The position numbers and the translations under genes were made by a program. Below the pieces are notes generated by a model. That model searched no databases and had not been told where the DNA came from. It saw only the letters and a program-made list of their open reading frames with translations. Below, one piece after another: positions 1 through 8,146 of a DNA stretch of 64,000 nucleotides. The DNA lies in contig NZ_LN776184.1 in assembly GCF_000827595.2 (NCBI RefSeq), forward strand, positions 94,033 through 158,032, given 5' to 3'. How positions within the stretch are numbered: the first letter of the stretch is position 1; each line of letters begins with the position of its first letter. This DNA is from Necropsobacter massiliensis (GTDB taxonomy: Bacteria; Pseudomonadota; Gammaproteobacteria; Enterobacterales; Pasteurellaceae).

Positions 1-1245
1 TGGGCTGCCGGCAAAATTGACGATACGGTTGTTTTCCGTACGACCAGTTAATTCCATCAAATCTTTTTTCGACGGCCCTTCCACCAGCACTCGTTGTTCC
101 GTTCCCAGCATTGCACGGCTGTACTGCGCCGCCTGATTATTGATGCGCTGTTGCAATAAATATAAACGTTGTTTCTTCTCTTCTTCCGTCACATCATCGG
201 GAAAATCCGACGCTGGTGTGCCCGGACGGGCGGAATAAATAAAACTGAAACTCATATCAAAATTGACTTGCGCAATCAGGTTCATCGTATCTTCAAAATC
301 CTGCTCTGTTTCGCCCGGAAAACCGACGATAAAATCCGAGCTGATCTGAATGTGCGGCCGCACTTTTCTTAACTTGCGAATAATGGATTTATATTCAAGC
401 GCCGTATGACCACGCTTCATCATATTCAACACACGATCGGAACCGCTTTGCACCGGCAAATGCAAAAAGCTGACCAGCTCCGGCGTATCGGCGTAAACGT
501 CAATAATATCATCCGTAAATTCAATCGGATGGCTGGTGGTAAAACGCAGTCGATCAATACCGTCAATGGCCGCCACCAACCGCAACAGCTCGGCAAAGCT
601 ACAAATGCCGCCGTCATGCGTCGGTCCGCGGTAGGCATTGACATTCTGCCCCAACAGATTTACCTCACGCACGCCCTGCTCGGCAAGTTGCGCGATTTCA
701 AACAGCACGTCGTCCAACGGGCGGCTGACCTCTTCACCGCGGGTATACGGCACCACGCAGTAAGTACAATATTTATTACAACCTTCCATAATGGATACGA
801 ACGCCGTCGGACCTTCCGCTTTCGGTTCCGGCAGGCGATCAAATTTCTCGATCTCCGGAAAACTGACATCCACCACCGCACTTTTACCGCCGCGGATCTG
901 ATTGATCATTTCCGGCAAACGGTGCAAAGTCTGCGGTCCGAAAATAATATCCACATAAGGAGCACGATGACGAATATGCTCGCCTTCCTGCGATGCCACG
1001 CAACCGCCCACCCCAATGACCAGCCCTGGATTTTTTTGCTTCAATTCTTTCCAGCGCCCCAATTGGTGAAACACTTTTTCCTGCGCTTTTTCGCGAATCG
1101 AACAGGTATTTAACAACAATACATCCGCCTCTTCCGGCATTTCGGTTAATTCCAGCCCGTGCGTACTATTCAGCAAATCTGCCATTTTCGAGCTGTCATA
1201 TTCGTTCATCTGACAGCCCCAAGTTTTAATATGTAATTTCTGCAT
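1..1245 (-). CDS. miaB: tRNA-2-methylthio-N6-dimethylallyladenosine synthase, C-terminus cut by window edge
   Basis: Radical-SAM methylthiotransferase that adds the 2-methylthio group to i6A37 of tRNAs reading UNN codons. Translating the minus strand from an ATG at 1245 gives [20 protein letters not shown], the typical MiaB N-terminus with the first cysteine of the UPF0004 iron-sulfur domain. About 415 codons are present against roughly 474 in the family, so the C-terminal TRAM region lies outside the window. The gene is divergent from ubiF at 1455, the same neighbour as in Escherichia coli. The 209-bp gap holds the start regions of both genes and an uptake signal near 1394. Confidence 0.93.
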   Translation of the reverse strand, partial: MQKLHIKTWGCQMNEYDSSKMADLLNSTHGLELTEMPEEADVLLLNTCSIREKAQEKVFHQLGRWKELKQKNPGLVIGVGGCVASQEGEHIRHRAPYVDIIFGPQTLHRLPEMINQIRGGKSAVVDVSFPEIEKFDRLPEPKAEGPTAFVSIMEGCNKYCTYCVVPYTRGEEVSRPLDDVLFEIAQLAEQGVREVNLLGQNVNAYRGPTHDGGICSFAELLRLVAAIDGIDRLRFTTSHPIEFTDDIIDVYADTPELVSFLHLPVQSGSDRVLNMMKRGHTALEYKSIIRKLRKVRPHIQISSDFIVGFPGETEQDFEDTMNLIAQVNFDMSFSFIYSARPGTPASDFPDDVTEEEKKQRLYLLQQRINNQAAQYSRAMLGTEQRVLVEGPSKKDLMELTGRTENNRIVNFAGSP

Positions 1246-1454
1246 CTTTTAATTCAACGTCATCATCCGATAAAAAATTGATTGGCTATTTTACAGGCTT
1301 GCAGCAATGGTGGCTAGTTAAAATCGGATTTTCTTTTCTATTTCGTGCATTAAGGATAAAATCAATGGCAACAAAATCTCCGAAAAAAACAACCGCACTT
1401 TTAGTGCTGGAAAAATGCGGACAATCCGGTCCACAGCAAGGAGCGAGGCAAATT

Positions 1455-2627
1455 ATGACAAAGCAAAAAGACATTATCGTCATCGGTGGCGGCATGATCG
1501 GCGCTGCCTGTGCGGCTGGACTGGGCAAACTTGGGCTGCAAATTCAGCTGATTGAACGTGCGCCGCTGCCCGCATTTAACCCCGACACGCCTTATGACAT
1601 CCGCATTTCCGCCATTAGCGCGGCTTCGGTCGAATTACTGAAACAACTCAATGCCTGGCAGCACATTGAAGCAATGCGGGTGTGCCCATATCGTGCCTTG
1701 GAAACGTGGGAAATCGACGGCTTTTCAGCCTATTTTCACAGCGACGAGCTAAACCTGCCGGAGCTCGGCTATATGGTAGAAAATAATCTGATTCAGCTCG
1801 GATTATGGCAGGCACTGCGCACCTTTGAAAATATCCAAAGCACAATCGGCAGCGCAATTACCGACGCGAAAAAGTGCGGTGAAAATTGGCAGATTTTTTT
1901 AGATAACGGCGACAGTTACAGCGCGCCACTGCTTATTGCCGCCGACGGTGCAAATTCACAAATCCGCCAAATTGCCGGCATCGGTCTGAGTGGCTGGCAA
2001 TATCGCCAGCATTGTATGCTGATTCTGGTGGAGACGGCATCACCGCAGCAGGACATGACTTGGCAGCAGTTTTATCCTTCCGGCCCGCGCGCATTTCTGC
2101 CATTGTGCGGGCAACGGGCTTGTTTGGTTTGGTATGACAGCCCGCACAAAATCCGCTTACTGCGTCAGCTGTCAAAAGAAAAGCTGAGCGATGAAATTCA
2201 TCAGTCGTTTCCGTCGCGTTTGGGCGACATTCAAGTGCTGCATGCCGCCGATTTTGCCCTGACCCGCCGCCACGCGCAAGATTATGTAAAACAAGGCGTG
2301 GTGCTAGTCGGCGATGCGGCGCATACCATCAACCCGCTGGCGGGACAAGGTGTCAATCTGGGCTTTAAAGATGTAAAAGCGCTGCTGAATGTGATCGAAA
2401 GTGCGGTGCAAAAAAACCAACATTTTGCGGCGGATGACGTGCTGTTGCGTTATCAGCACCAACGCAAAGCAGATAATTTATTCATGCAATCAGGCATGGA
2501 TCTATTCTACAAAGCCTTTAAAGAAGACCTGCTGCCGCTGAAAATCGCTCGTAATTTGGCGCTTGTCATCGCCGATAAAGCCACGCCGTTAAAAAAACAG
2601 GCGTTGAAATACGCACTAGGGCTATGA
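1455..2627 (+). CDS. ubiF: FAD-dependent ubiquinone-biosynthesis hydroxylase (UbiF-like)
   Basis: Flavin monooxygenase of the UbiF/UbiH/UbiI family, which hydroxylates the ring of the octaprenyl ubiquinone precursor at the inner membrane. I start at ATG 1455 (MTKQKDIIVIGGGMIG), about 390 aa, because AAGGAG lies just upstream and the dinucleotide-binding GxGxxG motif then sits at the N-terminus; the frame stays open to 1278 but that extension looks non-coding. The C-terminal half carries the FAD motif GDAAHTINPLAGQGVN. UbiF is preferred over UbiH/UbiI because of the divergent miaB neighbour, an inference from synteny. Confidence 0.82.
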   Translation: MTKQKDIIVIGGGMIGAACAAGLGKLGLQIQLIERAPLPAFNPDTPYDIRISAISAASVELLKQLNAWQHIEAMRVCPYRALETWEIDGFSAYFHSDELNLPELGYMVENNLIQLGLWQALRTFENIQSTIGSAITDAKKCGENWQIFLDNGDSYSAPLLIAADGANSQIRQIAGIGLSGWQYRQHCMLILVETASPQQDMTWQQFYPSGPRAFLPLCGQRACLVWYDSPHKIRLLRQLSKEKLSDEIHQSFPSRLGDIQVLHAADFALTRRHAQDYVKQGVVLVGDAAHTINPLAGQGVNLGFKDVKALLNVIESAVQKNQHFAADDVLLRYQHQRKADNLFMQSGMDLFYKAFKEDLLPLKIARNLALVIADKATPLKKQALKYALGL

Positions 2628-2663
2628 TTCAAAAATCGTTTTTTTACACTATAAAAAAACCCA

Positions 2664-2691
2664 TTGAATATATTCCTAAATTTGCTATGCT
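2664..2691 (+). promoter_or_regulatory. Putative promoter for the cas3 region
   Basis: TTGAAT (2664-2669), a 16-bp spacer and TATGCT (2686-2691) with an upstream TG (extended -10). It precedes the cas3 remnant and the intact cas3, so it probably drives both. Sequence match only. Confidence 0.5.
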
Positions 2692-2761
2692 GTCTGAGCA
2701 ATTTCTGTAGCTATATGATGTTGATGTGACGGACAATTTGACTACCACAAGGAGATACGTT

Positions 2762-2971
2762 TTGGCTGCAAGATATATCGCCCACCTTCGTCGCACAGAC
2801 GGCGCCATTCAATCCGTAGAAACCCACCTGACAGAAACCGCTGCCATTGCACAAGTTTTGGCGAAAAAACTCAATTTAGCGCCAGCCGGCGAACTCCTCG
2901 GGCTTATGCATGATTTTGGGAAATATTCCCATGTTCTAATTTTATCGTGGAGAAATAAATGTCCGACATGA
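2762..2971 (+). pseudogene. Truncated N-terminal fragment of a second, diverged cas3 (HD domain start)
   Basis: A 70-codon reading frame starting at TTG 2762, with AAGGAG seven bases upstream (GTG 2726 is an in-frame alternative). It begins ARYIAHLRRTDG, contains a conserved THL and ends in GLMHDFGKYS, the pattern of the start of a type I-C Cas3 HD nuclease domain (His...HD...K). After GKYS similarity stops and the frame closes at 2971, overlapping the intact cas3 start by 13 nt. It is not a copy of the downstream cas3, whose HD start differs (HDLGKF). The simplest reading is the leftover 5' end of an earlier resident cas3, now acting as a leader ORF and possibly coupling translation into cas3. 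Confidence 0.78.
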
Positions 2972-5463
2972 TCGCCCATGCCCGCCAAGGCTCATCCCAA
3001 AACTGGCATTCCCATCCTTTGCAAAACCACCTGCAAAAAGTCGCCAAACTTGCCAAGCGTTTTGCGGGGCGTTACGGGGCGCTATTTGCCGAATATGCGG
3101 GAATTTTGCACGACTTGGGGAAATTTCAGGCGGCTTTTCAAGAATATATACGTCGGGTTTCGGGCTTTGAACGGGAAAATGCACACCTTGAAGATGTCGA
3201 ATCTTCTAAACCGCGCAAAATTCCCCATTCCACCGCAGGAGCAAAATATGCTGTCCGCCGTCTCGATCCGTTTTTCGGGCATTTGCTGGCTTATCTGATT
3301 GCAGGGCATCATGCGGGTTTAGCGGATTGGTATGACAAGGGCAGTTTGAAACACCGTTTGCAACAGGCGGATTACGAATTGGCAAAGTCTTTGTCAGGGT
3401 TGGTAGAAAGCGGATTGCCCGAAGATTTTTTCTCTTTATCGGATGATAACTTGGAGCAGAGTTTTTTTGCTTTTTGGGAAAACGGGGCAAATTTGGACGA
3501 ACTACATATTTGGATGCGTTTTCTTTTTTCCTGTTTGGTGGACGCCGATTTTTTGGACACTGAAGCTTTTATGAACGGCTACACCGATGCGGATGCCGCG
3601 CAGGCGGCTGGATTACGCCCACGATTTCCCGACTTGAATACATTACACCTGCGCTACGAACAATATATGGCAAAGCTTAGCCAAAAGGCAGATAAAAATT
3701 CGACTTTAAATCAAGAACGCCATAGCATTTTACAGCAATGCTTTTCTGCTGCAGAAACCGACCGCACTTTATTTTCTTTGACCGTGCCGACCGGCGGCGG
3801 CAAAACTTTGGCAAGCTTAGGGTTTGCTTTGAAGCACGCACTAAAATTCGGCAAAAAGCGCATTATCTACGCCATTCCCTTTACCAGCATTATTGAACAA
3901 AATGCCGATGTTTTTCGCAGGGTGTTGGGCGATGATGTGGTGTTGGAGCATCACAGCAATTTGGAAGTAAAGGACAACAAGGAAACCACCAAAACCCGCC
4001 TTGCCACGGAAAACTGGGATGCGCCGTTGATTGTTACCACCAATGTACAACTGTTTGAAAGCCTGTTTGCGTCGAGAACCAGCCGCTGCCGCAAGATACA
4101 CAATATTGCCGACAGCGTGATTATTTTAGACGAAGTTCAGCAGCTGCCGCGTGATTTTCAAAAACCGATTACCGACATGATGCGGGTGCTAGCACGCGAT
4201 TATGGCGTTACCTTTGTGCTTTGTTCGGCGACCCAGCCTGAACTTGGCAAATATATTGATTCGTTCGGGCGTACCGTTTTGGAAGGTTTGCCGGATGTGT
4301 GTGAGATTGTTGCGGACAAAGTCGCCTTATCGGAACGACTGCGTCGCGTCCATATCAAAATGCCGCCGCCAAACGGCAAGACGCAAAGCTGGCAGGAAAT
4401 CGCTGATAAAATCGGCGAACGTCCCTGCGTTTTGGCAGTGGTCAATACCCGCAAACACGCCCGTAAACTCTTTGCCGCCCTGCCTTCACACGGCATCAAA
4501 CTGCACCTGTCCGCCAATATGTGTGCCACGCATCGCAGCGAGGTAATTGCGCTGGTTCGCCGATATTTACAGCTGTATCGTGAAGGTCGCCTGAAAAAGC
4601 CTTTGTGGCTGGTCAGTACACAACTGATTGAGGCGGGCGTGGATTTAGATTTTCCTTGTGTTTATCGGGCAATGGCGGGGTTGGACAGCATTGCCCAAGC
4701 GGCGGGACGGTGTAACCGCGAAGGCAAATTGCCGCAACTGGGTGAAGTGGTCGTATTCTGCCCGGAAGAAGGTGCGCCCAATGGCAGCCTGAAACAGAGC
4801 CAGGGCATTACCGAAGAGATGTTGAAAATCGGGCTGCTTGACGATCCGCTCTCCCCATTAGCATTTGCCAAATATTTCTCCCGTTTTAACAGCAAAGGCG
4901 ATTTGGACAAGCATGGAATAACAAAACTTTTAACGGCGGAAACGTCCGATGACAATCCGTTGGCAATCAAATTCCGTACTGCCGCCGAGCGCTTCCGCTT
5001 GATTGACAATCAAGGGATTGCACTGGTTGTGCCGTTTATTCCACTTGTTCATCAGAACAATGAAAATAAAACGTCGCAAATCGTCAAAGCAAACGAGCTG
5101 GATGACTTTTTCAGACAGCATTTGGACGGGGTAGAAGTTTCGGAGTGGCAGAAAGTTTTAGGCAAATATCGTTACCCGCAGTCGCCCGACAACCAATTCG
5201 GGCAAACTGATAAACCGCCTTTACCTGAGCCTTTTGAAAACTGGTTCGGGCTGCTGGAAAACGATCCGCTCAAATACAAATGGGTGTACCGCAAACTGCA
5301 ACGATACACGATTACCGTGTATGAACACGAACTGAAAAAACTGTCTGCAAATGCCATTTTTCCCAGAGCAGGATTGCTGGTACTGGATAAAGGCTATTAT
5401 CAAGACGTGCTTGGTGCGGATTTTGATGATACAGTTTGGCAGCCAGAAAGTTCGGTTTTATGA
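2959..5463 (+). CDS. cas3: CRISPR-associated helicase/nuclease Cas3, type I-C
   Basis: 834-aa Cas3 that degrades DNA after recruitment by Cascade. The N-terminal HD nuclease shows His residues near 18-24 and the HD pair at 51-52 (GILHDLGKF). The superfamily 2 helicase follows, with Walker A VPTGGGKT near 275 and a DEVQ box near 390; motif VI (AAGRCNREG) is also visible. ATG 2959 follows a GGAGA ribosome site and overlaps the short upstream remnant. A strong hairpin begins one base after the stop codon, so cas3 is probably a separate transcription unit from cas5 onward. The coding sequence contains a perfect Pasteurellaceae uptake signal (3761-3769) and two one-mismatch Neisseriaceae uptake sequences (4584-4595, 4782-4793). 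Confidence 0.96.
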   Translation: MSDMIAHARQGSSQNWHSHPLQNHLQKVAKLAKRFAGRYGALFAEYAGILHDLGKFQAAFQEYIRRVSGFERENAHLEDVESSKPRKIPHSTAGAKYAVRRLDPFFGHLLAYLIAGHHAGLADWYDKGSLKHRLQQADYELAKSLSGLVESGLPEDFFSLSDDNLEQSFFAFWENGANLDELHIWMRFLFSCLVDADFLDTEAFMNGYTDADAAQAAGLRPRFPDLNTLHLRYEQYMAKLSQKADKNSTLNQERHSILQQCFSAAETDRTLFSLTVPTGGGKTLASLGFALKHALKFGKKRIIYAIPFTSIIEQNADVFRRVLGDDVVLEHHSNLEVKDNKETTKTRLATENWDAPLIVTTNVQLFESLFASRTSRCRKIHNIADSVIILDEVQQLPRDFQKPITDMMRVLARDYGVTFVLCSATQPELGKYIDSFGRTVLEGLPDVCEIVADKVALSERLRRVHIKMPPPNGKTQSWQEIADKIGERPCVLAVVNTRKHARKLFAALPSHGIKLHLSANMCATHRSEVIALVRRYLQLYREGRLKKPLWLVSTQLIEAGVDLDFPCVYRAMAGLDSIAQAAGRCNREGKLPQLGEVVVFCPEEGAPNGSLKQSQGITEEMLKIGLLDDPLSPLAFAKYFSRFNSKGDLDKHGITKLLTAETSDDNPLAIKFRTAAERFRLIDNQGIALVVPFIPLVHQNNENKTSQIVKANELDDFFRQHLDGVEVSEWQKVLGKYRYPQSPDNQFGQTDKPPLPEPFENWFGLLENDPLKYKWVYRKLQRYTITVYEHELKKLSANAIFPRAGLLVLDKGYYQDVLGADFDDTVWQPESSVL

Positions 5464-5495
5464 AAAATGCCCCTATCGTTCGTTAGGGGCATTTT
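5464..5495. terminator. Bidirectional terminator between cas3 and the crRNA-like RNA
   Basis: Perfect 12-bp stem AAAATGCCCCTA (5464-5475) / TAGGGGCATTTT (5484-5495) with an 8-nt loop and T-rich sequence on both sides. It can end cas3 on the plus strand and the guide-like RNA arriving from the right on the minus strand. Confidence 0.85.
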
Positions 5496-5574
5496 GCCAT
5501 TTTTAACATAGCATCATAGTTTCAACACACAGCCGCCAAAAAGCGAGCGAGCACTAACTAACTTCATAACGAAT
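5464..5574 (-). ncRNA. Putative CreR-type crRNA-resembling RNA (orphan half-repeat plus pseudo-spacer)
   Basis: On the minus strand, 5530-5519 reads GTGTGTTGAAAC, identical to the last 12 nt of every array repeat and covering the expected 11-nt type I-C crRNA 5' handle. Upstream the repeat is degenerate, although a short imperfect hairpin (UCGCU/GGCGG) can still form. Downstream, from 5518 leftward, comes a guide-like sequence starting TATGATGCTATG that runs into the terminator at 5495-5464. The guide matches the cas5 promoter next to a TTC PAM (separate entry). A weak minus-strand promoter (TTGTAA 5610-5605, 18 bp, TATTCT 5586-5581) could start it, so the right end given is approximate. CreR/CreA-type guides are known from other CRISPR-Cas systems; applying that here is inference. 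Confidence 0.72.
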
Positions 5575-5637
5575 TGTATGAGAATAGTTTAGCGTAAGCA
5601 TATTTTACAACTTATTAGGAAAATAAGCGAATTGTAC

Positions 5638-5666
5638 TTGACATATCCGTCGATGTAATTTATAAT
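5638..5666 (+). promoter_or_regulatory. Consensus sigma-70 promoter of the cas5-8c-7-4-HNH-1-2 operon
   Basis: TTGACA at 5638-5643 and TATAAT at 5661-5666 with the optimal 17-bp spacer: a perfect consensus promoter, expected start near 5673. AAAGGAGG (5685-5692) follows before the cas5 ATG at 5697. A 6-bp inverted repeat CTTATT/AATAAG (5611-5627) lies just upstream, and the 9-mer CGAATTGTA occurs at 5570-5578 and 5628-5636. Confidence 0.9.
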
Positions 5667-5680
5667 ATAGCTTCATAGAA
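5654..5680 (-). promoter_or_regulatory. Predicted Cascade operator in the cas5 promoter (PAM plus partial protospacer)
   Basis: On the minus strand, TTC (5680-5678) is followed from 5677 by TATGAAGCTATATTATAAAT. Against the pseudo-spacer starting at 5518, positions 1-5, 7-11, 13-15 and 17-20 match; 6, 12 and 16 do not. Positions 6 and 12 are flipped out in type I crRNA-DNA hybrids. The site covers the -10 box and the transcription start, so binding should block initiation. The short match should favour binding without Cas3 cleavage, by inference from known guide-length effects. Confidence 0.72.
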
Positions 5681-5696
5681 TAATAAAGGAGGCAAA

Positions 5697-6341
5697 ATGA
5701 GTTTTATCCTAGAAATCAGCGGTGATTTTGCATGCTTTACAAGACCTGAATTCAAGGTGGAAAGGGTAAGCTATCCCGTGATTACCCCCTCTGCAGCTAG
5801 AAACATCCTGATGGCAATTTTATGGAAACCTGCCATTCGGTGGAGGGTGCTGAGAGTAGAGATTTTAAAGCCAATTCAATGGGTTAATATCCGTCGCAAT
5901 GAAGTCGGCAGCAAAATGAGCGAACGCAGCGGTTCTCTTTATATTGAAGACAACCGTCAGCAGCGCGCATCCATGTTGCTCAAAGACGTTGCCTACCGCA
6001 TTTACGCCGATTTTGAAATGACACACGAAGCAGGCGAGGGCGACAACTACGTCAAGTTTGCCGAAATGTTTAAACGACGTGCCAAAAAGGGACAGTATTT
6101 TCACCAACCTTATTTGGGTTGCCGCGAGTTTCCTTGCCATTTTAGATTGCTGGAAAAAGCCGAAGACGGCTTGCCACGTGAAGACATTACTCAAAATTTT
6201 GGCTTTATGCTGTACGACATGGATTTCAGCAAATCCGCTCCACGCGATTCCAACAATGCCGAGCCAATGTTTTATGAGTGTAAAGCTGTAAACGGCGTAA
6301 TTATCGTGCCACCTGCTGACAGTGATGAGGTGAAACGATGA
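5697..6341 (+). CDS. cas5c: Cas5 of type I-C (Cas5d/Cas5c), pre-crRNA processing endonuclease
   Basis: 214-aa RAMP-family protein beginning MSFILEISGDFACFTRPEFK, with the conserved early stretch SYPVITPSAARNILMAILWKP. In type I-C, which lacks Cas6, Cas5 cuts the repeat at the base of its hairpin and stays bound to the 5' handle in Cascade. It is the first gene of the operon behind a consensus promoter and AAAGGAGG site. Its stop overlaps the cas8c start by 4 nt (ATGA), indicating translational coupling. Confidence 0.95.
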   Translation: MSFILEISGDFACFTRPEFKVERVSYPVITPSAARNILMAILWKPAIRWRVLRVEILKPIQWVNIRRNEVGSKMSERSGSLYIEDNRQQRASMLLKDVAYRIYADFEMTHEAGEGDNYVKFAEMFKRRAKKGQYFHQPYLGCREFPCHFRLLEKAEDGLPREDITQNFGFMLYDMDFSKSAPRDSNNAEPMFYECKAVNGVIIVPPADSDEVKR

Positions 6342-8134
6342 TTCTGCATGCATTAACCAAATACTATCAGCGTAAAGACGGTGTCGCCCCTGAAGGGTTT
6401 GAAAATAAAGAAATCCCGTTCATTATCGTCATAGACAGGGACGGTAAGTTTATCCGGCTTGAAGATACTCGCGAGCAAAAAGGCAAGAAGAAAATAGGAC
6501 AGAAATTTCTTATCCCCAAAGACCAGCATACGACTGGTAAAAGTGCTTATAAAGCAAGCAATATTTTATGGGATCACTATGGTTATGTACTAGCCTTTCC
6601 GAAGGAAGTAGAAGGTATTGCTAAAAAAACTCCAGAAGAGATCGAAGTTGAAAAGGAAAAAAATCGCCTTTTAGCCAATAATCAGCACGCCAGTTTTACC
6701 GCCAAAGTGAACGAGCTAAAACAGGCATTGCCTGATGATGCAGGTATTGCCGCCGTTGCCGCTTTTTTGGCTTCTGCCGAAGAAAAAGGCAAAGTTATGC
6801 AGTCTGAAAACTGGGCAGAATGTGCCAAGGTTAAAGGCTGCAATCTCAGCTTTCGTTTGGTGGAAGAGGCGGTGGATTTGGTTTGTCAGTCAAAGGTGGT
6901 TCGGACATATGTGAGCCAAACCAATCAGGCGCAATCTGATAATGTCCCCAAAGGCATTTGTCTGGTAACGGGCAAACCTGCACCGATTGCGCGATTGCAT
7001 AACGCCGTCAAAGGCGTGAATGCCAAGCCTGCCCCGTTTACATCGGTAAATTTGTCGGCTTTTGAATCTTACGACAAAGAACAAGGCTTTATCTTTCCCG
7101 TGGGCGAACAAGCCATGTTCGAATACACCACCGCCTTAAACACCCTGCTTGCCGGCGACAACCGTTTCCGTATCGGCGATGTAACTACCGTATGCTGGAG
7201 CGAAAAGCCGACCCCGCTGGAAAGCTGTGTTTCAAGATTGCTAAACGGTGGCGGCAAAGACAATCCCGATGACCATATCGATGCCGTCAAAACGCTCTAT
7301 AAAAGCCTGTACAACGGCAAATACACAGAGCCCGACGGCAAAGACAAATTCTACCTTTTAGGTTTATCGCCCAATTCCGCACGTATCGTCGTCCGCTTTT
7401 GGCACGAAACCACCGTTGCCGCTTTATCCGAAAACATCGCGGCATGGTATGACGATTTAAAAATAGTGCGCGGCGAAAATTCGCCTTATCCCGAATATAT
7501 GCCGTTGCCGCGTCTGCTGGGCAATTTGGTGCTGGACGGCAAAATGGAAAACCTGCCCTCCGACTTAATCGCTCAAGTAACTGATGCCGCGCTCAACAAC
7601 CGCGTTTTGCCCGTCAGCCTTTTGCAGGCTGCTTTGCGGCGCAATAAAGCGGAACAGAAAATCACCTATGGCAGGGCAAGCCTGCTCAAAGCCTATATCA
7701 ACCGCGCAATCCGCGCAGGTCGTCTGAAAAATATGAAGGAGCTGACTATGAGTTTGGATAGAAACCGTCAAGACATCGGTTATGTGCTGGGGCGGCTGTT
7801 TGCCGTGCTGGAAAAAACACAGGCCGAAGCCAATCCCGGCTTGAACGCCACCATTGCCGACCGCTATTTCGGCTCGGCAAGCAGTACGCCGATTGCCGTG
7901 TTCGGCACGTTGATGCGCCTGCTGCCACACCATTTAAATAAACTCGAATTTGAAGGGCGCGCCGTTCAATTGCAATGGGAAATCCGCCAGATTTTGGAAC
8001 ATTGCCAAAAGTTTCCAAACCATCTGAATTTAGAGCAGCAAGGCTTGTTCGCCATCGGCTATTACCACGAAACCCAATTCCTATTCACCAAAGACGCATT
8101 GAAAAACCTGTTTAACGAAGCAAAAACCGCATAA
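6338..8134 (+). CDS. cas8c: Cas8c (Csd1), large Cascade subunit, type I-C
   Basis: 598-aa large subunit that recognises the PAM and anchors the R-loop; in I-C an internal start can also yield a Cas11-like small subunit. Csd1 features are visible: N-terminal MILHALTKYYQRKDG, the central CLVTGKPAPIARLHNAVKG zinc-ribbon-like segment, and the C-terminal ALRRNKAEQ...YINR helical region ending in FAIGYYHE. The ATG at 7748 (MSLDRNRQDIGYVLGRLFAV) is a plausible internal start for the small subunit. An exact 12-mer AGGTCGTCTGAA, a Neisseriaceae uptake-sequence dialect, lies at 7717-7728. Confidence 0.96.
   Translation: MILHALTKYYQRKDGVAPEGFENKEIPFIIVIDRDGKFIRLEDTREQKGKKKIGQKFLIPKDQHTTGKSAYKASNILWDHYGYVLAFPKEVEGIAKKTPEEIEVEKEKNRLLANNQHASFTAKVNELKQALPDDAGIAAVAAFLASAEEKGKVMQSENWAECAKVKGCNLSFRLVEEAVDLVCQSKVVRTYVSQTNQAQSDNVPKGICLVTGKPAPIARLHNAVKGVNAKPAPFTSVNLSAFESYDKEQGFIFPVGEQAMFEYTTALNTLLAGDNRFRIGDVTTVCWSEKPTPLESCVSRLLNGGGKDNPDDHIDAVKTLYKSLYNGKYTEPDGKDKFYLLGLSPNSARIVVRFWHETTVAALSENIAAWYDDLKIVRGENSPYPEYMPLPRLLGNLVLDGKMENLPSDLIAQVTDAALNNRVLPVSLLQAALRRNKAEQKITYGRASLLKAYINRAIRAGRLKNMKELTMSLDRNRQDIGYVLGRLFAVLEKTQAEANPGLNATIADRYFGSASSTPIAVFGTLMRLLPHHLNKLEFEGRAVQLQWEIRQILEHCQKFPNHLNLEQQGLFAIGYYHETQFLFTKDALKNLFNEAKTA
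7717..7728 (+). other. Neisseriaceae-type DNA uptake sequence (exact) inside cas8c
   Basis: AGGTCGTCTGAA, identical to the AG-mucDUS dialect as I recall it from the Neisseriaceae uptake-sequence literature. It is foreign to the Pasteurellaceae signal found elsewhere in the window. Confidence 0.8.
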
Positions 8135-8146
8135 GGAGCAAACATC

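Noticed and set aside
406..1113. 235-codon plus-strand frame opposite miaB
   Set aside because: It is antisense to a clear MiaB coding sequence, has an unusual composition and no start signal.
2683..2725. Possible second target of the pseudo-spacer in the cas3 promoter (TATGATG, GCTATG)
   Set aside because: Matches are short, not in register with a TTC PAM, and do not extend beyond seven bases.
5578..5592. Tiny ORF ATG-AGA-ATA-GTT-TAG in the cas3-cas5 gap, considered as a CreT-like rare-codon toxin RNA
   Set aside because: The rare AGA and ATA codons are suggestive, but there is no Shine-Dalgarno sequence and no clear plus-strand promoter.
5865..6353. 162-codon minus-strand frame opposite cas5
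   Set aside because: Shadow of the well-supported Cas5 frame.
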